Shown here piece after piece: positions 50,027 to 60,000 of a stretch of DNA of 60,000 bases (positions are counted from its first letter, which is position 1; each line of letters opens with the position of its first letter). Below the pieces are notes generated by a model that was not told the origin of the DNA, did not search any database, and saw only the letters and a list, made by a program, of their open reading frames with translations. A program made the translations under genes and the position numbers. This DNA is from Brugia malayi (lineage: Eukaryota > Nematoda > Chromadorea > Rhabditida > Onchocercidae), in NCBI RefSeq assembly GCF_000002995.4, contig NW_025062479.1, forward strand, positions 13,995,221 through 14,055,220, in the 5' to 3' direction.

Positions 50027-50032
50027 TTTATT
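50027..50032 (-). terminator. Candidate poly(A) signal for BTB gene
   Basis: AATAAA on the minus strand 84 bases beyond the BTB-gene stop codon. Confidence 0.45.
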
Positions 50033-50115
50033 TAAAAAACATAATTACCATTGCAAAAAAAAAAAAAAAAAGGAAAAAATTAAATAAGTGATCAAATTTA
50101 TTAAAAGATCATTTC

Positions 50116-59760
<9,645 letters not shown>

Positions 59761-60000
59761 CTGTAGATAATCAATACATTTAATTCCTTTAATTTAAAAA
59801 TTCATGTAAATATGATGGGAAGTCAAAAAGAGAAAAAAAAACCATTTGTTACTTTTTTGCATAATTTTAACACATGCAATCCTTTAATGTAAAGCATTAG
59901 CTGATTTGAATTTAAAATAAGTAATATTTATCACAATTTGAACTAATGAGTTTTAATTATTAGCTAATTATTTAATGTTATTTAATGAATGTTTCATTAT
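59761..60000 (-). other. Intron of the BTB gene running off the window
   Basis: The acceptor CTACAG for exon 59669-59760 is at 59761-59766. No coding exon is visible further right, so the start codon lies outside the window. Confidence 0.6.

Larger units (their letters stand above)
42728..50115. other. 7.4 kb gene-free interval between KCC 5' end and BTB gene 3' end
   Basis: Very AT-rich. It holds a 40-base direct repeat pair (43753-43885), three GA-rich tracts (44626-44650, 45172-45229, 47216-47252), CA/TA tracts (42903-42950, 49131-49170) and a GATA-motif cluster (48859-48914). Both ends belong to minus-strand genes, so it probably contains the KCC promoter and any 5' UTR exons. No coding exon was recognised. 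Confidence 0.6.

Overview
The window is AT-rich, intron-dense animal DNA, most likely from a nematode. The evidence is a major-sperm-protein (MSP) domain gene, splice acceptors ending TTTCAG or TTTTAG only 7-8 bases before two start codons (as expected for spliced-leader trans-splicing), and nematode-type gene content (discoidin domain receptor, GMEB/SAND factor, K-Cl cotransporter). The many introns and very high A+T would fit a spirurid-like clade III worm, but that placement is an inference. No CRISPR array, tRNA, rRNA or recognisable transposon was seen.

Layout, left to right. (1) 1-11097, plus strand: the 3' three quarters of a discoidin domain receptor gene, entering mid discoidin domain at base 1. 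Seventeen exons join in frame to a stop. The kinase domain has lost every catalytic-loop and DFG residue, so it looks like a pseudokinase. (2) 11098-13950: gene-free. (3) 13950-14926: a GC- and CpG-rich island that is probably the promoter and 5' UTR of (4) a GMEB-type SAND transcription factor with nine coding exons, 15794-19206. (5) 19207-24038: no confident gene. (6) 24039-25286: a three-exon gene for an 81-residue secreted acidic peptide ending in four cysteines, not recognised. A weaker two-exon candidate secreted peptide follows at 25803-26652. (7) 27869-29840: a four-exon MSP-domain gene whose introns are built from tandem duplications. (8) 33056-42720, minus strand: a complete 27-exon K-Cl cotransporter (SLC12A4-7/KCC family), 1140 residues. 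(9) 42728-50115: 7.4 kb of simple sequence. (10) 50116 to the right edge, minus strand: a BTB/POZ protein of at least 23 exons, its 5' end outside the window.

The genes look functionally independent: a collagen-receptor homologue, a transcription factor, an ion transporter, a sperm-protein-like domain protein and a BTB adaptor. All exon models were built by hand from open frames, GT/AG sites and phase continuity. Each summed coding length is a whole number of codons, which supports the models. Exon ends inside repetitive AT sequence may still be off by a few bases.
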